Source: Aeribacillus composti
GTDB lineage: Bacteria; Bacillota; Bacilli; Bacillales; Aeribacillaceae
Assembly: GCF_007827555.1 (NCBI RefSeq)
Contig: NZ_VISS01000009.1
Location: forward strand, 38,172-102,171
Direction of reading: 5' to 3'
DNA: 64,000 nucleotides
Below the pieces are notes generated by a model. That model was not told where the DNA came from. It saw nothing but the letters and a program-made list of their open reading frames with translations, and made no database searches. Position numbers and translations under genes: made by a program. This document shows positions 16,973 through 26,816 of the stretch, one piece after another. How positions within the stretch are numbered: position 1 is the stretch's first letter; the number at the start of each line of letters is the position of its first letter.

Positions 16973-18535
16973 TCAATTAGAGCACTTTTCTTTTCTTTGT
17001 TCGTTTTCATATTCTTTACCTTCCATCGTTATATCATATTTTTCCGGAGAACGCGCCACTTTAATCAACGCAAATACAACAAGCAGCTCAAGTATAATTG
17101 CCGGTATTCCTCCCAGATTTGATAGCATTTTAATTCCATCAATCTTTGCAAAGCTGATCATGATCCAACCGATCGTACCGACTGAAAGCCCCCATATAAC
17201 TTTGATCATCAAGCTTGGCTCAGGACTTTCTGGAGAAATTCCAGTAGAGCTAATACCGCCCATTGCCGAAATATTTGAATCAGCTGCTGTTACAAAAGAA
17301 ATGAAGACAATGAATAAATAGAACGGAATAATAATGCTTGACAAAGGTACATCAGCCAAAACAGCGTATAACACTGATTCAGGACCTTTATCCGCTAAAA
17401 TACTACCAAGGGTGCCTTCTGTCATCTGCTTATGAATCGATGTTCCTCCAAAAATTGTCATCCATAAGCCGCCAAATAAAGCAGGAAGAGCAAAATTCAC
17501 AAGAATAAATGCTTTAACCGTATAACCGTATGAAATTCTCCCTAAAAACAGCGCTGTAATTGCAGCCCATGCAAACCAGTTTGCCCAGTAAAATACCGTC
17601 CACCATTGCGGCCAAGGATCTCCTGCTGCCGCTCCTGTAAATAAGCTTTTATCAAAAAAATTTGCTAAATACGTTCCAAAAGATTCTGTTCCTAAATTAA
17701 GAATATAAGCAGTTGGACCAGCGACAAACATAAAGAGAATAATAACAATATAAACTTTCATGTTGATATCAGATAAAATACGAATTCCTTTCATAAGTCC
17801 AGTAGATGCGGAAACAATAAATGTAATCATTACTACAAGTGAGATAACTGCCCAAAGAGATGGTGAACTTGCTATGTCAGTAAGATAATTGAGTCCCCCG
17901 GCTAAATTTAAAACACTCGTTCCCATTGCCGCTGCCATTCCAAGTGCTAATGTATACAGACATAGGGCATCAATCATATTTCCCCATCCGCCAAGCACTT
18001 TATTCCCAAACAAAGGTGTTAATGTTGAACTTAAGCTGAAAGGCTTTCTCATATTATAATACGCAAAAGCAAACATTAATGCAGGAACACAATAAATAGC
18101 ATACGGTGTAAATGTCCAATGCAAATACATCGTTGACATCGCAAAAATCGCAGCTTCATCACTATTCGCTTTAATTCCGAGTGACTCAGGTGGTGACGTT
18201 ATGTGATAAACAGGCTCAACAATTCCCCAGAACGTGACACCCGCAGCAATTGTTGTACATAGCGTAATCGCAATCCAGCTAGAAAGTTTCAACAATGGCT
18301 TTGCATTTTTTCCACCAATTCTCACATTTCCAAGTGGAGAAAAATAGATAGCGACCACAACAACTAACATCAACAAACCACTTAAACTAAACAACCATCC
18401 TACATTTTGAATAACCCAATTATTTGCATCTGTAGCCATCTTGATAAAAGCTTCTCTATTCGTAAAGCTCAAAATGGTAGCTGCAATTAAAAGCAAAAAC
18501 GGCGGCCAAAATACAGAATGTCTTAAATTTTTCAT
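16973..18535 (-). CDS. BCCT-family transporter (betaine/choline/carnitine type)
   Basis: 520 residues with 12 predicted membrane helices. The family motif in TM8 reads WWTVFYWANWFAW, close to the usual WTxFYWAWWxSW with one Trp replaced by Asn. The Gly-rich TM3 segment is AGVTFWGIVEP. The C-terminus is short and charged (EYENEQRKEK), so osmotic sensing of the BetP kind is not obvious. It should import a quaternary ammonium compound with Na+ or H+, or exchange it. It is the last gene of the minus-strand catabolic cluster, separated by 85 bp and its own CRE from the gene before it, hinting at uptake of a carbon source rather than osmoprotection. Confidence 0.92.
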   Translation of the reverse strand: MKNLRHSVFWPPFLLLIAATILSFTNREAFIKMATDANNWVIQNVGWLFSLSGLLMLVVVVAIYFSPLGNVRIGGKNAKPLLKLSSWIAITLCTTIAAGVTFWGIVEPVYHITSPPESLGIKANSDEAAIFAMSTMYLHWTFTPYAIYCVPALMFAFAYYNMRKPFSLSSTLTPLFGNKVLGGWGNMIDALCLYTLALGMAAAMGTSVLNLAGGLNYLTDIASSPSLWAVISLVVMITFIVSASTGLMKGIRILSDINMKVYIVIILFMFVAGPTAYILNLGTESFGTYLANFFDKSLFTGAAAGDPWPQWWTVFYWANWFAWAAITALFLGRISYGYTVKAFILVNFALPALFGGLWMTIFGGTSIHKQMTEGTLGSILADKGPESVLYAVLADVPLSSIIIPFYLFIVFISFVTAADSNISAMGGISSTGISPESPEPSLMIKVIWGLSVGTIGWIMISFAKIDGIKMLSNLGGIPAIILELLVVFALIKVARSPEKYDITMEGKEYENEQRKEKCSN

Positions 18536-18590
18536 AAAACTCCTCCTAAAATTAAAATTAAATTGTAAAAACGATTCGCTACCGCATAAA

Positions 18591-18604
18591 AGTAAACGTT
18601 TACA
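18591..18604 (-). promoter_or_regulatory. Near-perfect palindromic CRE upstream of the BCCT gene
   Basis: AGTAAACGTTTACA differs from the ideal TGTAAACGTTTACA only at its first two positions and is perfectly palindromic over the inner 12 bp (GTAAACGTTTAC). It sits 56 bp before the transporter start, as expected for CcpA repression of a separate promoter. Confidence 0.75.
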
Positions 18605-18619
18605 ATTCGAAGTGTTATT

Positions 18620-19816
18620 CTATGCTTGATGACTTACTTCTTTATTTGCACTTAAAATCTGTTCAGCAAATTGACGCAAATCTTTCTCTGTAGCTAAACG
18701 GCAATTATTTAACCGCATCGGTTCGTTTTCTGGTGAAAGCATTGTTTCTATAAATCTATCAACATCGCAAAGAGATAAACCTTCATCTTCGAGAGATTGT
18801 TTCAGTCCACTTATTTCCACTAATCGGCTAAACTCTTTTGCTCCTGCTAAAGCCAACTCTTTATTCGATAATCCTTGGCAGTCCACCCCAAGACAACGAG
18901 CAATTTTAGCGTGAATATCGACAGCTGATTCGACATTCCAAGAATACACCGCATTAAGCGCGATTGCCACAGCACGACCGTGATGAATACGTCCAATCGT
19001 ACCGAGTGCATGACCAATGCAATGGGCGATTCCTGTTCCTCCTTGCTCAATCGCCATACCAGCAAGAGTAGCAGCCAAAGCTAATTTCCCTCGAGCCTCC
19101 AGATCATCTGGAGTTTGCAACACCTTTTCAAAATTTTCTCCAATTAGTTGAATGGCTTGCAAACTAAATGCTTCAATAAAAGGATTAGAACGCTTTCCAG
19201 CACATGCTTCAATCGCATGAACAAGAGCATCTAACGTTGTAGCAGCTGTTAAAAATCTTGGCAAAGCAACTGTAAATGTCGGATCAACGATAGCTAAATC
19301 AGGGGCCATTTTTTCATCCCATCCCCATACTTTACGTTTATGCTCATCCGAGAAAACTACTGTACTTGTTACTTCCGCACCTGTACCAGATGTCGTTGGG
19401 ATCATAATGGATTTTACTTGTTTTTTAGGAAACGGATTGGCCATTAATGCATAATGCATCGCCCCTTTCTCGCCGCCAGCAATAAGCGACGCCATTTTTG
19501 CTACATCCATCGCTGATCCGCCACCAAGCCCTATAACACATTTAGCCTCAAATTGGCGTATTACATTGGCTGCTTCATCAATGGAGGCAGCTGTTGGATC
19601 ACTTTGAACATCACTAAATACTTTTACAGCAATCTTTTCCCTTTCTAATGCTGAAACAACAAGGTCTGCCAATCCATTGTCGAGAATTCCCTTATCCGTG
19701 ATTAGTACGGCTTTTGTATCTTGACTTATTGTTTTAACGTCTTTTCCAATTTGTAAATAACGCTCGACTCCATAAGCAATTTTCGTTCTCGGTATAAATT
19801 CAAATAGCTGATTCAT
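18620..19816 (-). CDS. Iron-containing (type III) alcohol dehydrogenase, GbsB-like
   Basis: 398 residues. The NAD site is GLGGGSAMDVAK; the metal ligands are seen as Asp in LAIVDPT, His in DALVHAIEA, His in GIAHCIGHALG and His in IHHGRA. The whole family signature is intact. In Bacillus such enzymes oxidise choline (GbsB), 1,2-propanediol or other primary alcohols; the neighbouring BCCT transporter makes a choline-like alcohol possible but not proven. It is 59 bp after the zinc alcohol dehydrogenase in the same direction. Confidence 0.92.
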   Translation of the reverse strand: MNQLFEFIPRTKIAYGVERYLQIGKDVKTISQDTKAVLITDKGILDNGLADLVVSALEREKIAVKVFSDVQSDPTAASIDEAANVIRQFEAKCVIGLGGGSAMDVAKMASLIAGGEKGAMHYALMANPFPKKQVKSIMIPTTSGTGAEVTSTVVFSDEHKRKVWGWDEKMAPDLAIVDPTFTVALPRFLTAATTLDALVHAIEACAGKRSNPFIEAFSLQAIQLIGENFEKVLQTPDDLEARGKLALAATLAGMAIEQGGTGIAHCIGHALGTIGRIHHGRAVAIALNAVYSWNVESAVDIHAKIARCLGVDCQGLSNKELALAGAKEFSRLVEISGLKQSLEDEGLSLCDVDRFIETMLSPENEPMRLNNCRLATEKDLRQFAEQILSANKEVSHQA

Positions 19817-19875
19817 TTCCCAGCCTCCTCACTTTTATTTGAAACTTGGCCACTCCACAAGAGCGGCCAAGTTTA

Positions 19876-21033
19876 TTATGGAATTCTTTCAAACGAAGTT
19901 TCTTCACACTGTATAGGCGTGGAAGTAAATTCAATAACTGAACGTCCTACATTTATACAATTACAATCGTGAAAACTTTCGAGTGCCTCATTGATACGAT
20001 CGAGTGTCATTCGTTTTAATATGAGTTCATCCAACATAAATTTTCCATCGAGATATAATTCGGAGATTCTTAAAAAATCTCGATACGGCTGAATATCTCC
20101 ATAAAAGCTTCCTTTCAATATTTTCCCTGCTCTATGAAATCCTCCGGCCGGCAGATTCAAAGTCATCGCTGGATTAAATGCACCGACGACAACAATCGTT
20201 CCGCCTTTTCTTGTTCCTTTCCATGCTGTTTCAGTTGCCGATGTATGTCCTGAACAATCAATGGCATAATGAACGCCATAACCATTGGTTAACGATTTTA
20301 ATGCTTCTTCCCCATTTTCTTTGCCTACATTTACCGTATGTGTGGCACCAAACTTTTTCGCAATTTCTAAGTTAGCATCTTTTACGTCGCACGCGATAAT
20401 TTTCGATGCTCCAGCGATGCGAGCGCCTTGTATAGCGTTGATACCAACCCCACCTATGCCAAATACTGCTACTGTAGAACCAGGTGTAACTTTTGCCGCA
20501 TTAACCGCAGCTCCATACCCAGTCGCAACCCCGCAGCCAATTAAAGAAGCTTGGGCAAATGGCATTTTTTCTGGAAGCTTGATGCATGACATTTCAGGAA
20601 CGACAGCATATTCTGCAAAAGTCGATAATAAGGAGTAATGGTAAATAGGATTTCCATCTTTACTCAAACGAGACGTTCCATCCAGCAGCGTTCCGTTAAA
20701 CATCGGTCCAAATGCTGATTCACATAAATGGACAGCACCTGTCACACAAAACTCGCACGTACCGCAATAAGGCATCCAACTTAATGCCACCTTATCCCCT
20801 GCTTGAACGTTCTTTACATTTGTCCCTACTTCTACTACGACACCTGCTCCTTCGTGTCCGAGAATAGCAGGAGTTGGGGTTGTGTCATCATACAAGGCAT
20901 TCAAGTCACTATGACAAACACCTGTTGCTTCTATTTTGACAAGTACCTCATTTGCTTTTGGACTTGCTAAATCCACCGTTTGAATTTGCAGTGGTTTTCC
21001 TACCTCGGTCATCACCGCAGCCTTCATTTTCAT
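19876..21033 (-). CDS. Zinc-dependent alcohol dehydrogenase (class III-like MDR)
   Basis: 385 residues. Catalytic zinc ligands lie in GVCHSD and GHEGAG; the structural zinc site is CGTCEFC plus a fourth Cys in VHLCES; the NAD motif is GIGGVG with an Asp (ACDVKD) selecting NAD. The start follows GAGGG. It may oxidise an alcohol to the aldehyde used by one of the two dehydrogenases beside it, or act as a thiol-adduct dehydrogenase like class III enzymes. It is co-directional with its neighbours, 60 bp after the aldehyde dehydrogenase. Confidence 0.92.
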   Translation of the reverse strand: MKMKAAVMTEVGKPLQIQTVDLASPKANEVLVKIEATGVCHSDLNALYDDTTPTPAILGHEGAGVVVEVGTNVKNVQAGDKVALSWMPYCGTCEFCVTGAVHLCESAFGPMFNGTLLDGTSRLSKDGNPIYHYSLLSTFAEYAVVPEMSCIKLPEKMPFAQASLIGCGVATGYGAAVNAAKVTPGSTVAVFGIGGVGINAIQGARIAGASKIIACDVKDANLEIAKKFGATHTVNVGKENGEEALKSLTNGYGVHYAIDCSGHTSATETAWKGTRKGGTIVVVGAFNPAMTLNLPAGGFHRAGKILKGSFYGDIQPYRDFLRISELYLDGKFMLDELILKRMTLDRINEALESFHDCNCINVGRSVIEFTSTPIQCEETSFERIP

Positions 21034-21093
21034 TTTGTTCCCTCAATTCTTTAGATTTTCCAATGAACTGCTCACTGTTCCGCTTAAGATTCC

Positions 21094-22605
21094 TTAGTAA
21101 GCCATCCAAATCGCTTTCATTTTCGTATACGATTGAAGGGAGTGAATCGCATATTCTTTTCCCCAGCCGCTTTGCTTCCATCCACCAAACGGACTAGCAA
21201 AGTCATAGCAGCCATACTTATTAATAAAAACCATTCCAGCTTGAAGTTTTCGTGCCACACGGTTTGCTCGAGACACATCGTTCGTCCAAAGCCCTGCCGC
21301 CAATCCGTAAATCGTATCATTGGCAATAGCTATGGCTTCTTCTTCTGTATCGAAAGGAATAATGCAAAGAACAGGACCAAATATTTCTTCTTGAGCAATT
21401 GTCATTTTGTTGTTAACATCAGCGAAGATTGTTGGACGAACAAAGTATCCCTTTCCATTTTCGCCTGATACATCTCGTTGACCTCCGGCGACAAGACGCG
21501 CCCCTTCTTTTTTCCCGATCTCGATATAGTTTAAAATGGATTCCATATGAGATTTTGAAATTTGTGCCCCTTGGTCACTTTCAGGATCAAATGGATCGCC
21601 ACATTTATAGCTGTTAGCATACTCAGCAATTTTTTCGACCACTTGCTCATAAATTGTTCGTTCCACTAATAAGCGCGTCGGCGCAGAACATTTTTCGCCT
21701 TTATGCGTAAACAACGCATAAAATGAACGTTCGATCGCTCCATCCAAATCAGGAGCATCACTGAAAATGATGTTCGGTGATTTACCGCCGAGTTCAAGTG
21801 TCACGAGTTTTAAATTTGAATCGGCTGAATCATGAACAAGTTGTTTCCCAACTACTGTACTCCCTGTAAACGATACTTTATCCACATCCATGTGACGGCT
21901 AATATACGAACCAATTGAACCTTTTCCCAAAATTAAATTGATAACACCTTTTGGTAAAAGCTCTGCTTCATCAATAAGTTCAAACAAGCGAACCGCAGAA
22001 AATGAAGTTTGGCTTGAAGGCTTTAACACAACCGTATTTCCCATTGCTAGTGCAGGTGCAAGCTTCCAAGCAGCCATATCTATCGGAAAGTTAAATGGCA
22101 CAATTTGCCCGCATACTCCGACAGGATCACGCGTCGTAAAGCTTAAAAAGTTTCCTTCAACAGGGTTGTTTTCCCCGTAATATTTGTCAGTCCAGCCGGC
22201 ATAATATTCGAAAATATCCGATGCCTCCTGCACATCATCTTTATAGGCCTCGGTATACAGTTTTCCATTATCCAACGCTTCTAATGTCGCAAGCTCTGCT
22301 TGATGCTCTTTGATTAAAGAACTAATTTGCCGCAGTATTTTCGCCCGCTCTTTACGCGAAAGCTCCTGCCATGGTCCATGGTCAAACGCATGACGGGCCG
22401 CTGCAACTGCCTTATCGACATCTTTTTTTTCAGCGCTTTGGAACTTTCCAAGAACTTCTCCGTTTGCAGGATTGATAGATTCAATAACCTCACCTTTTGC
22501 GCTATTGACCCACTCGCCGTTGATATATAATTTTTTTGTTTCTTTGAGCCATTCTTTTGCCCAATCCAGCTTTGGCTGTTCTATCCCTTCAAATATTTTT
22601 GTCAT
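21094..22605 (-). CDS. NAD-dependent aldehyde dehydrogenase
   Basis: 503 residues from the ATG at 22605, chosen because GGAGGG stands 7 nt before it; two upstream in-frame ATGs sit on or too near the RBS. Catalytic Glu is in LELGGKSPN and Cys in GEKCSAPT; FTGSTVVGKQ is the cofactor loop. It has the length and pattern of betaine-aldehyde/general aldehyde dehydrogenases; the substrate is not certain. The start lies inside the 3' end of the lyase gene, so the two are translationally coupled. Confidence 0.92.
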   Translation of the reverse strand: MTKIFEGIEQPKLDWAKEWLKETKKLYINGEWVNSAKGEVIESINPANGEVLGKFQSAEKKDVDKAVAAARHAFDHGPWQELSRKERAKILRQISSLIKEHQAELATLEALDNGKLYTEAYKDDVQEASDIFEYYAGWTDKYYGENNPVEGNFLSFTTRDPVGVCGQIVPFNFPIDMAAWKLAPALAMGNTVVLKPSSQTSFSAVRLFELIDEAELLPKGVINLILGKGSIGSYISRHMDVDKVSFTGSTVVGKQLVHDSADSNLKLVTLELGGKSPNIIFSDAPDLDGAIERSFYALFTHKGEKCSAPTRLLVERTIYEQVVEKIAEYANSYKCGDPFDPESDQGAQISKSHMESILNYIEIGKKEGARLVAGGQRDVSGENGKGYFVRPTIFADVNNKMTIAQEEIFGPVLCIIPFDTEEEAIAIANDTIYGLAAGLWTNDVSRANRVARKLQAGMVFINKYGCYDFASPFGGWKQSGWGKEYAIHSLQSYTKMKAIWMAY

Positions 22606-23938
22606 CGTCATTCCCTCCACATTGCAAAAGTTTTATCAATTCTTCCCTGCTTTTTTCTTTCAGCCATCTAGAAACTGTTGAATAGCCAAATTTCTCTTTA
22701 AGCTCGACAATAGCAGGAATAAGACTATTTGCTAACTGCTTACATCTTTGCTCATTTACTTCAATCCCTAACAAGCAATTTTCGATAAAAGAAGCAAGGG
22801 CACGTTCAAGCATCTTCATTGCATCTAAAATATTGATACATGCTATACCTTCAAAAACATTTAAATCTAGTTCACCGTGTTCTAAAGTCGCTTGCACCAC
22901 ACGGTCACAACCGAGTACTTGAAAACAACACTGAATTAATGTTTCAGGGACAATAGGATTAATCTTTCCCGGGAAAAAGGAGGAGCCCGCTTGCACAGCC
23001 GGTAAAACAATTTCTCCAAATCCCCCCTCAGGTCCTGATGAACGAAGGCGCAAATCTTTGGCTAGCTTTATCAAACACGATGCGAGTAAGTGTAATTCTT
23101 TCGAAACAGCTGCGAGATCATCAATATGTTGAGCAGCATCAAATAAATTTTCTCGATGCCGCAGAGGAAGGTTTGACACTTCACAAAGCTTTTGAACGAC
23201 AACCTCCCTATAATGCTGAGGAGCCCCAACTCCTGAGCCAATTACCGTTCCGCCTAAATTAATTTGGTGGAGGTAATCAACCGAAACGCTAAGCAAATGA
23301 AGTCGCCGCTCAAGCATAGCTGCATAGCTGCGAAACGACTCCCCAATCCTCACTTTCATAGCATCTTGTAAGCATGTTCTTGACATCGTTTCGACATGAT
23401 CAAACTTTTCTGACAATTCATTCATCACTTGAATACACATTTCTAGTTGTAGTCTCAAAGATTGGAAACTTAATATAACGGCAATTCTATTGGCGGTATG
23501 ACATACATCGGAAGTAGATTGAGAGAGATTGACATGCTCATTTTGATGAACAGGATGGTACGTTCCTCTCTCTCCACCTAGTTTTTCATTGGCGAGATTG
23601 GCGATTACCTCATTTATATTCATGTTTGTGCCGATGCCTCCGCCGCCATGAAGCACATCAATAACAAACGATTCATGATAACGATTATCTAAAATTTCAT
23701 CACATGCCCATACAATTGCTTCTTTTATTTGAATAGGTAATAAACCAGCCTCGAAATTGGCCAATGCTGCTGCCTTTTTCACATAAGCCAGCGCATGAAT
23801 ATACCGAGGATATTGAAATAGTTTTTTTTCGGAAAATGAAAGGTTCCGTACCGTTCGTGCTGTATAAATACCGTAGAGAGCATCGATAGGAATTTCCATT
23901 TTGCCGATAAAGTCTTCTTCGATCCTTCCTGTTTTCAA
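22589..23938 (-). CDS. Aspartase/fumarase-superfamily lyase with altered active-site segment
   Basis: 449 residues starting at TTG with GGAG 9 nt before it. The flexible catalytic loop GSSFFPGKINPI corresponds to GSSIMPGKVNPV of aspartase and class II fumarase. Residues near DVLHGGGGIGTNMNINEV replace the DPIQGGAGTSMNMNANEV segment of B. subtilis AnsB, and QSTSDVCHTA replaces QSTNDVFPTA. It therefore cleaves a C-N or C-O bond releasing fumarate or an analogue, but probably not plain aspartate. The gene sits amid dehydrogenases with which it overlaps, suggesting a step of the same pathway, perhaps removal of an N-substituent. Confidence 0.85.
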   Translation of the reverse strand: MKTGRIEEDFIGKMEIPIDALYGIYTARTVRNLSFSEKKLFQYPRYIHALAYVKKAAALANFEAGLLPIQIKEAIVWACDEILDNRYHESFVIDVLHGGGGIGTNMNINEVIANLANEKLGGERGTYHPVHQNEHVNLSQSTSDVCHTANRIAVILSFQSLRLQLEMCIQVMNELSEKFDHVETMSRTCLQDAMKVRIGESFRSYAAMLERRLHLLSVSVDYLHQINLGGTVIGSGVGAPQHYREVVVQKLCEVSNLPLRHRENLFDAAQHIDDLAAVSKELHLLASCLIKLAKDLRLRSSGPEGGFGEIVLPAVQAGSSFFPGKINPIVPETLIQCCFQVLGCDRVVQATLEHGELDLNVFEGIACINILDAMKMLERALASFIENCLLGIEVNEQRCKQLANSLIPAIVELKEKFGYSTVSRWLKEKSREELIKLLQCGGNDDDKNI

Positions 23939-23963
23939 TTTCTCTCGCTCCAGTCGGGAAAAC

Positions 23964-25403
23964 TTAATATTTCAAATACACTGTTTTCAACTGCATAAAC
24001 TCTTCAAAACCATGTTTTCCGTCATCTCCGCCAATCCCTGATTGCTTCCAACCCGCATGAAATCCTTGATAAGCTTCTCCTTGCTGGCGATTTACGTAAA
24101 CTTCGCCGCACTCAAGCTTCGTTGTCAATTCCATCACGTATTTGTAATTGTTTGTATATACATTCGATGTAAGTCCATATTTTGAATCATTCGCCATTTC
24201 GATCACTTCTTCCAGCGTGTCGAACGTGATAATCGGAAGTACTGGTCCAAAAATTTCCTCATGAACAATTTTCATCGATTGGGTACAGTGATCTAATAAT
24301 GTTGGGGGATAAAAACTTTCTCCTAATTCTTTTAATGGCTCTCCCCCGCATAAAACTTCTGCTCCTTCCTGCACGGCTTCTTGTACCATCGAATGAACTC
24401 GTTGCACATCTTGAGGACTGATTAAGCAGCCCATCTCCACATCAGGATTTTTTAAACCGTCTCCTATACTCACTTCCTGAAATCTTTTTAACAACCTCTT
24501 CGTAAATTCTTCTTTAATGCTGTGATGTACATAAACTCTCTCCGTGTTATTGCACACCTGTCCGGAGTTCGAAAGCCTTCCACCTTTGATCGCTTCAACA
24601 GCTAAATCAAGATCGGCATCTTCCATTACGATAGCAGGAGCTTTTCCCCCGAGTTCCAAGGATACTCTCACCATATTTCGAGCGCATTTTTCCATAATTC
24701 TTTTTCCTACTTTTGTACTTCCGGTAAATGTCACCATGTTAATTTGATTCGAAGAAGTTAATGTTTCTCCAACGACTTCATCCAAACCAGTAACAATATT
24801 GATGACCCCTTTTGGCAATCCAGATTGATCGATACATTTCGCCAATTCTAAGGCTGACATAGGAGATTTAACGCTTGGTTTGATTACGACTGTATTTCCA
24901 CATACCAGTGCCGGTACAATTTTACGAATGAGTACGTAAATCGGGAAATTCCATGGCACAATCGCTACGACTACACCGAGCGGCTCACGATATGTTAAAA
25001 TTTTTTCATTTGAATTGTCGCTATCAACAATTTCTCCTTCAATTCTGCGTGCCCACTGTGTTTGATACTCTCCTAATTCCGCTGCATAATATACTTCAGA
25101 CTTAGCTTGAGATAACGGCTTTCCCATTTCTAACGTAATCGCTTGTGCAATATCATGAAGATGTTCTTCGTTTTTCATTAACGTAAGAAAATTCAGTAAG
25201 TACTCTGCCCTTTGATAAGAAGGAATCGTTCTCCACTGCCTGTAGGCTTTATTTGCACTCTCGATAGCTTCTTCTGTATCTTCTTTTGAACAAGCAGGCA
25301 CTTGACCAACCAATTTCCCTGTTGCTGGATAAAAAACGTCAATCCATGTATGATTGGAGCTATTTCTGAATTGACCATTGATATATGCTTTATACTGTTT
25401 CAA
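23964..25403 (-). CDS. AldA-like (lactaldehyde/glycolaldehyde) dehydrogenase
   Basis: 479 residues from the TTG at 25403, preferred because AGGTGA lies 8 nt before it; the longer frame to 25436 also opens with TTG but lacks an RBS. The chain follows E. coli AldA closely: WARRIEGEI, LELGGKAPAIVM (Glu), SGQVCN (Cys), MANDSKYGLTS, FHAGWKQSGIGG and GKHG near the end. AldA oxidises small hydroxyaldehydes to hydroxyacids. If glycolaldehyde is the substrate, the product glycolate could feed the GlcDF enzyme encoded at 47-50 kb. It follows the enolase-superfamily gene by 36 bp. Confidence 0.9.
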   Translation of the reverse strand: MKQYKAYINGQFRNSSNHTWIDVFYPATGKLVGQVPACSKEDTEEAIESANKAYRQWRTIPSYQRAEYLLNFLTLMKNEEHLHDIAQAITLEMGKPLSQAKSEVYYAAELGEYQTQWARRIEGEIVDSDNSNEKILTYREPLGVVVAIVPWNFPIYVLIRKIVPALVCGNTVVIKPSVKSPMSALELAKCIDQSGLPKGVINIVTGLDEVVGETLTSSNQINMVTFTGSTKVGKRIMEKCARNMVRVSLELGGKAPAIVMEDADLDLAVEAIKGGRLSNSGQVCNNTERVYVHHSIKEEFTKRLLKRFQEVSIGDGLKNPDVEMGCLISPQDVQRVHSMVQEAVQEGAEVLCGGEPLKELGESFYPPTLLDHCTQSMKIVHEEIFGPVLPIITFDTLEEVIEMANDSKYGLTSNVYTNNYKYVMELTTKLECGEVYVNRQQGEAYQGFHAGWKQSGIGGDDGKHGFEEFMQLKTVYLKY

Positions 25404-25439
25404 GCGAACATTCACCTCATCTTTAAAATGGTTCAAAAA

Positions 25440-26585
25440 TTAAATGTATACTTTTTTGTTTTCTCCTACATACACATGGTGAATTTCATATCGTTTTAAA
25501 GACTCTTCATCTAATTCAATCCCCAATCCTGGTTTTTCAGGCACTACCAAATATCCATCTGCATTGATCATGAGTCTTTCTTTTTGGGTATAGTCACGCC
25601 GTTCGAGCGTCCATGCAGGCGGATCATAAGGAAACTCGAGATACGGACAATGACTGACCGCTGCGGCAAGATGTAAATTCGCAAGAAGACCAATTCCATT
25701 TGTCCACGTATGCGGGCTAAACCATGCACCGTGCCCTTGAACAAGATCAGCAATTTTCTTTACTTGTGTAATCCCGCCTGCAAGAGCTACATCAGGTTGA
25801 TAAACATCTAAAGCATGTAGTTTATTCATTTCCATAAAGTCGTGATATCTTCGATTCATTTCCCCGCCTGCAATGCGAATACCTACCATTTCTCGTAGTT
25901 TTGCCATTAATTCAAACTGATAAGCCGGCAATGGTTCTTCCAGCCAAAAAACATTTAACTGTTCAAGTTCTCTAGCAACTTGATAAGCCATTTTTAAATC
26001 CCACGTTCTTTCTACATCCCAAGGCATTTTCCATCCTTGATTTGCATCAACCATAATGTCAAGCTTATCTCCAACAGCTTTTCTTACTGTTTCAACCACT
26101 TTAATGTCATCACGCACATCTTTGTGATGAAAACGAATCTTCATGGCTCTAAACCCTTGCTCAACGAAACACAACGCTCTTTCCGCACGTTCTTCAGGGC
26201 TTACGATTTCTCCAGTTGAAGCATAAGCAAGCAATTTATTTGATCTTCCACCCAGTAATTTATACACCGGCTGTCCGGTTGCCTTTCCCATCAAATCCCA
26301 AAGCGCTAAGTCAAGAGGCCAACATCTTCCGTAGTGAAAATCAATATTATCAATAATTTGCGCATGGCGCTCAATCGCAAATGGATCTTGGCCAATAAAC
26401 AAATGTTCATGTCCTTCAAACCCAATCATCAAATCTCCTGAACCAATTCCGGTAATCCCTTCATCGGTATGGACATAAACAATCGTTGTCGCAAAATTTT
26501 TTCTCGGTTCAGGGTCCCACGCAGCTTTAAATGGCGGATCAAGCGGCAATAAATATTGCTTGATTTCAATAGATGTAATTTTCAA
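25440..26585 (-). CDS. Mandelate-racemase-group enolase-superfamily enzyme
   Basis: 381 residues. After the N-terminal capping domain, the barrel shows a Lys-X-Arg catalytic pair (MKIRFHH), metal ligands Asp in MVDANQGW, Glu in WLEEPLP and Glu in AGGEMN, then Asp in YQPDVALAGG and His in SPHTW, the His-Asp dyad of the mandelate racemase group. Members dehydrate sugar acids or epimerise amino-acid derivatives. With AldA next to it, a sugar-acid dehydratase is plausible; with the BCCT transporter, a betaine epimerase is another option. It begins with TTG and a weak RBS and is the first gene of the cluster. Confidence 0.88.
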   Translation of the reverse strand: MKITSIEIKQYLLPLDPPFKAAWDPEPRKNFATTIVYVHTDEGITGIGSGDLMIGFEGHEHLFIGQDPFAIERHAQIIDNIDFHYGRCWPLDLALWDLMGKATGQPVYKLLGGRSNKLLAYASTGEIVSPEERAERALCFVEQGFRAMKIRFHHKDVRDDIKVVETVRKAVGDKLDIMVDANQGWKMPWDVERTWDLKMAYQVARELEQLNVFWLEEPLPAYQFELMAKLREMVGIRIAGGEMNRRYHDFMEMNKLHALDVYQPDVALAGGITQVKKIADLVQGHGAWFSPHTWTNGIGLLANLHLAAAVSHCPYLEFPYDPPAWTLERRDYTQKERLMINADGYLVVPEKPGLGIELDEESLKRYEIHHVYVGENKKVYI

Positions 26586-26672
26586 CGTTATCCAACCCTT
26601 TCTTAATTCTCATTCAAATTCAGGGATAATGATTAAACATTCACTTTTTTACCTATTCTTTCTAAAAATATT

Positions 26673-26686
26673 TAAAAACGCTTTCA
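26673..26686 (-). promoter_or_regulatory. CRE-like site between the catabolic cluster and its AraC regulator
   Basis: TAAAAACGCTTTCA matches the CRE consensus except for A at the second position. It lies 87 bp before the first cluster gene in the divergent region, so CcpA probably represses the operon. Confidence 0.65.
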
Positions 26687-26816
26687 GGTAGGATTATAAT
26701 AAAGTAAATTTAATTTTCTTTATTCTTTATACTTATACTACAAGGTGAATAGATTTTTTTACATGCACACATTTATCAAAAATATATACTTTTTTTCAAA
26801 ATTCGGGAGGATGCCT

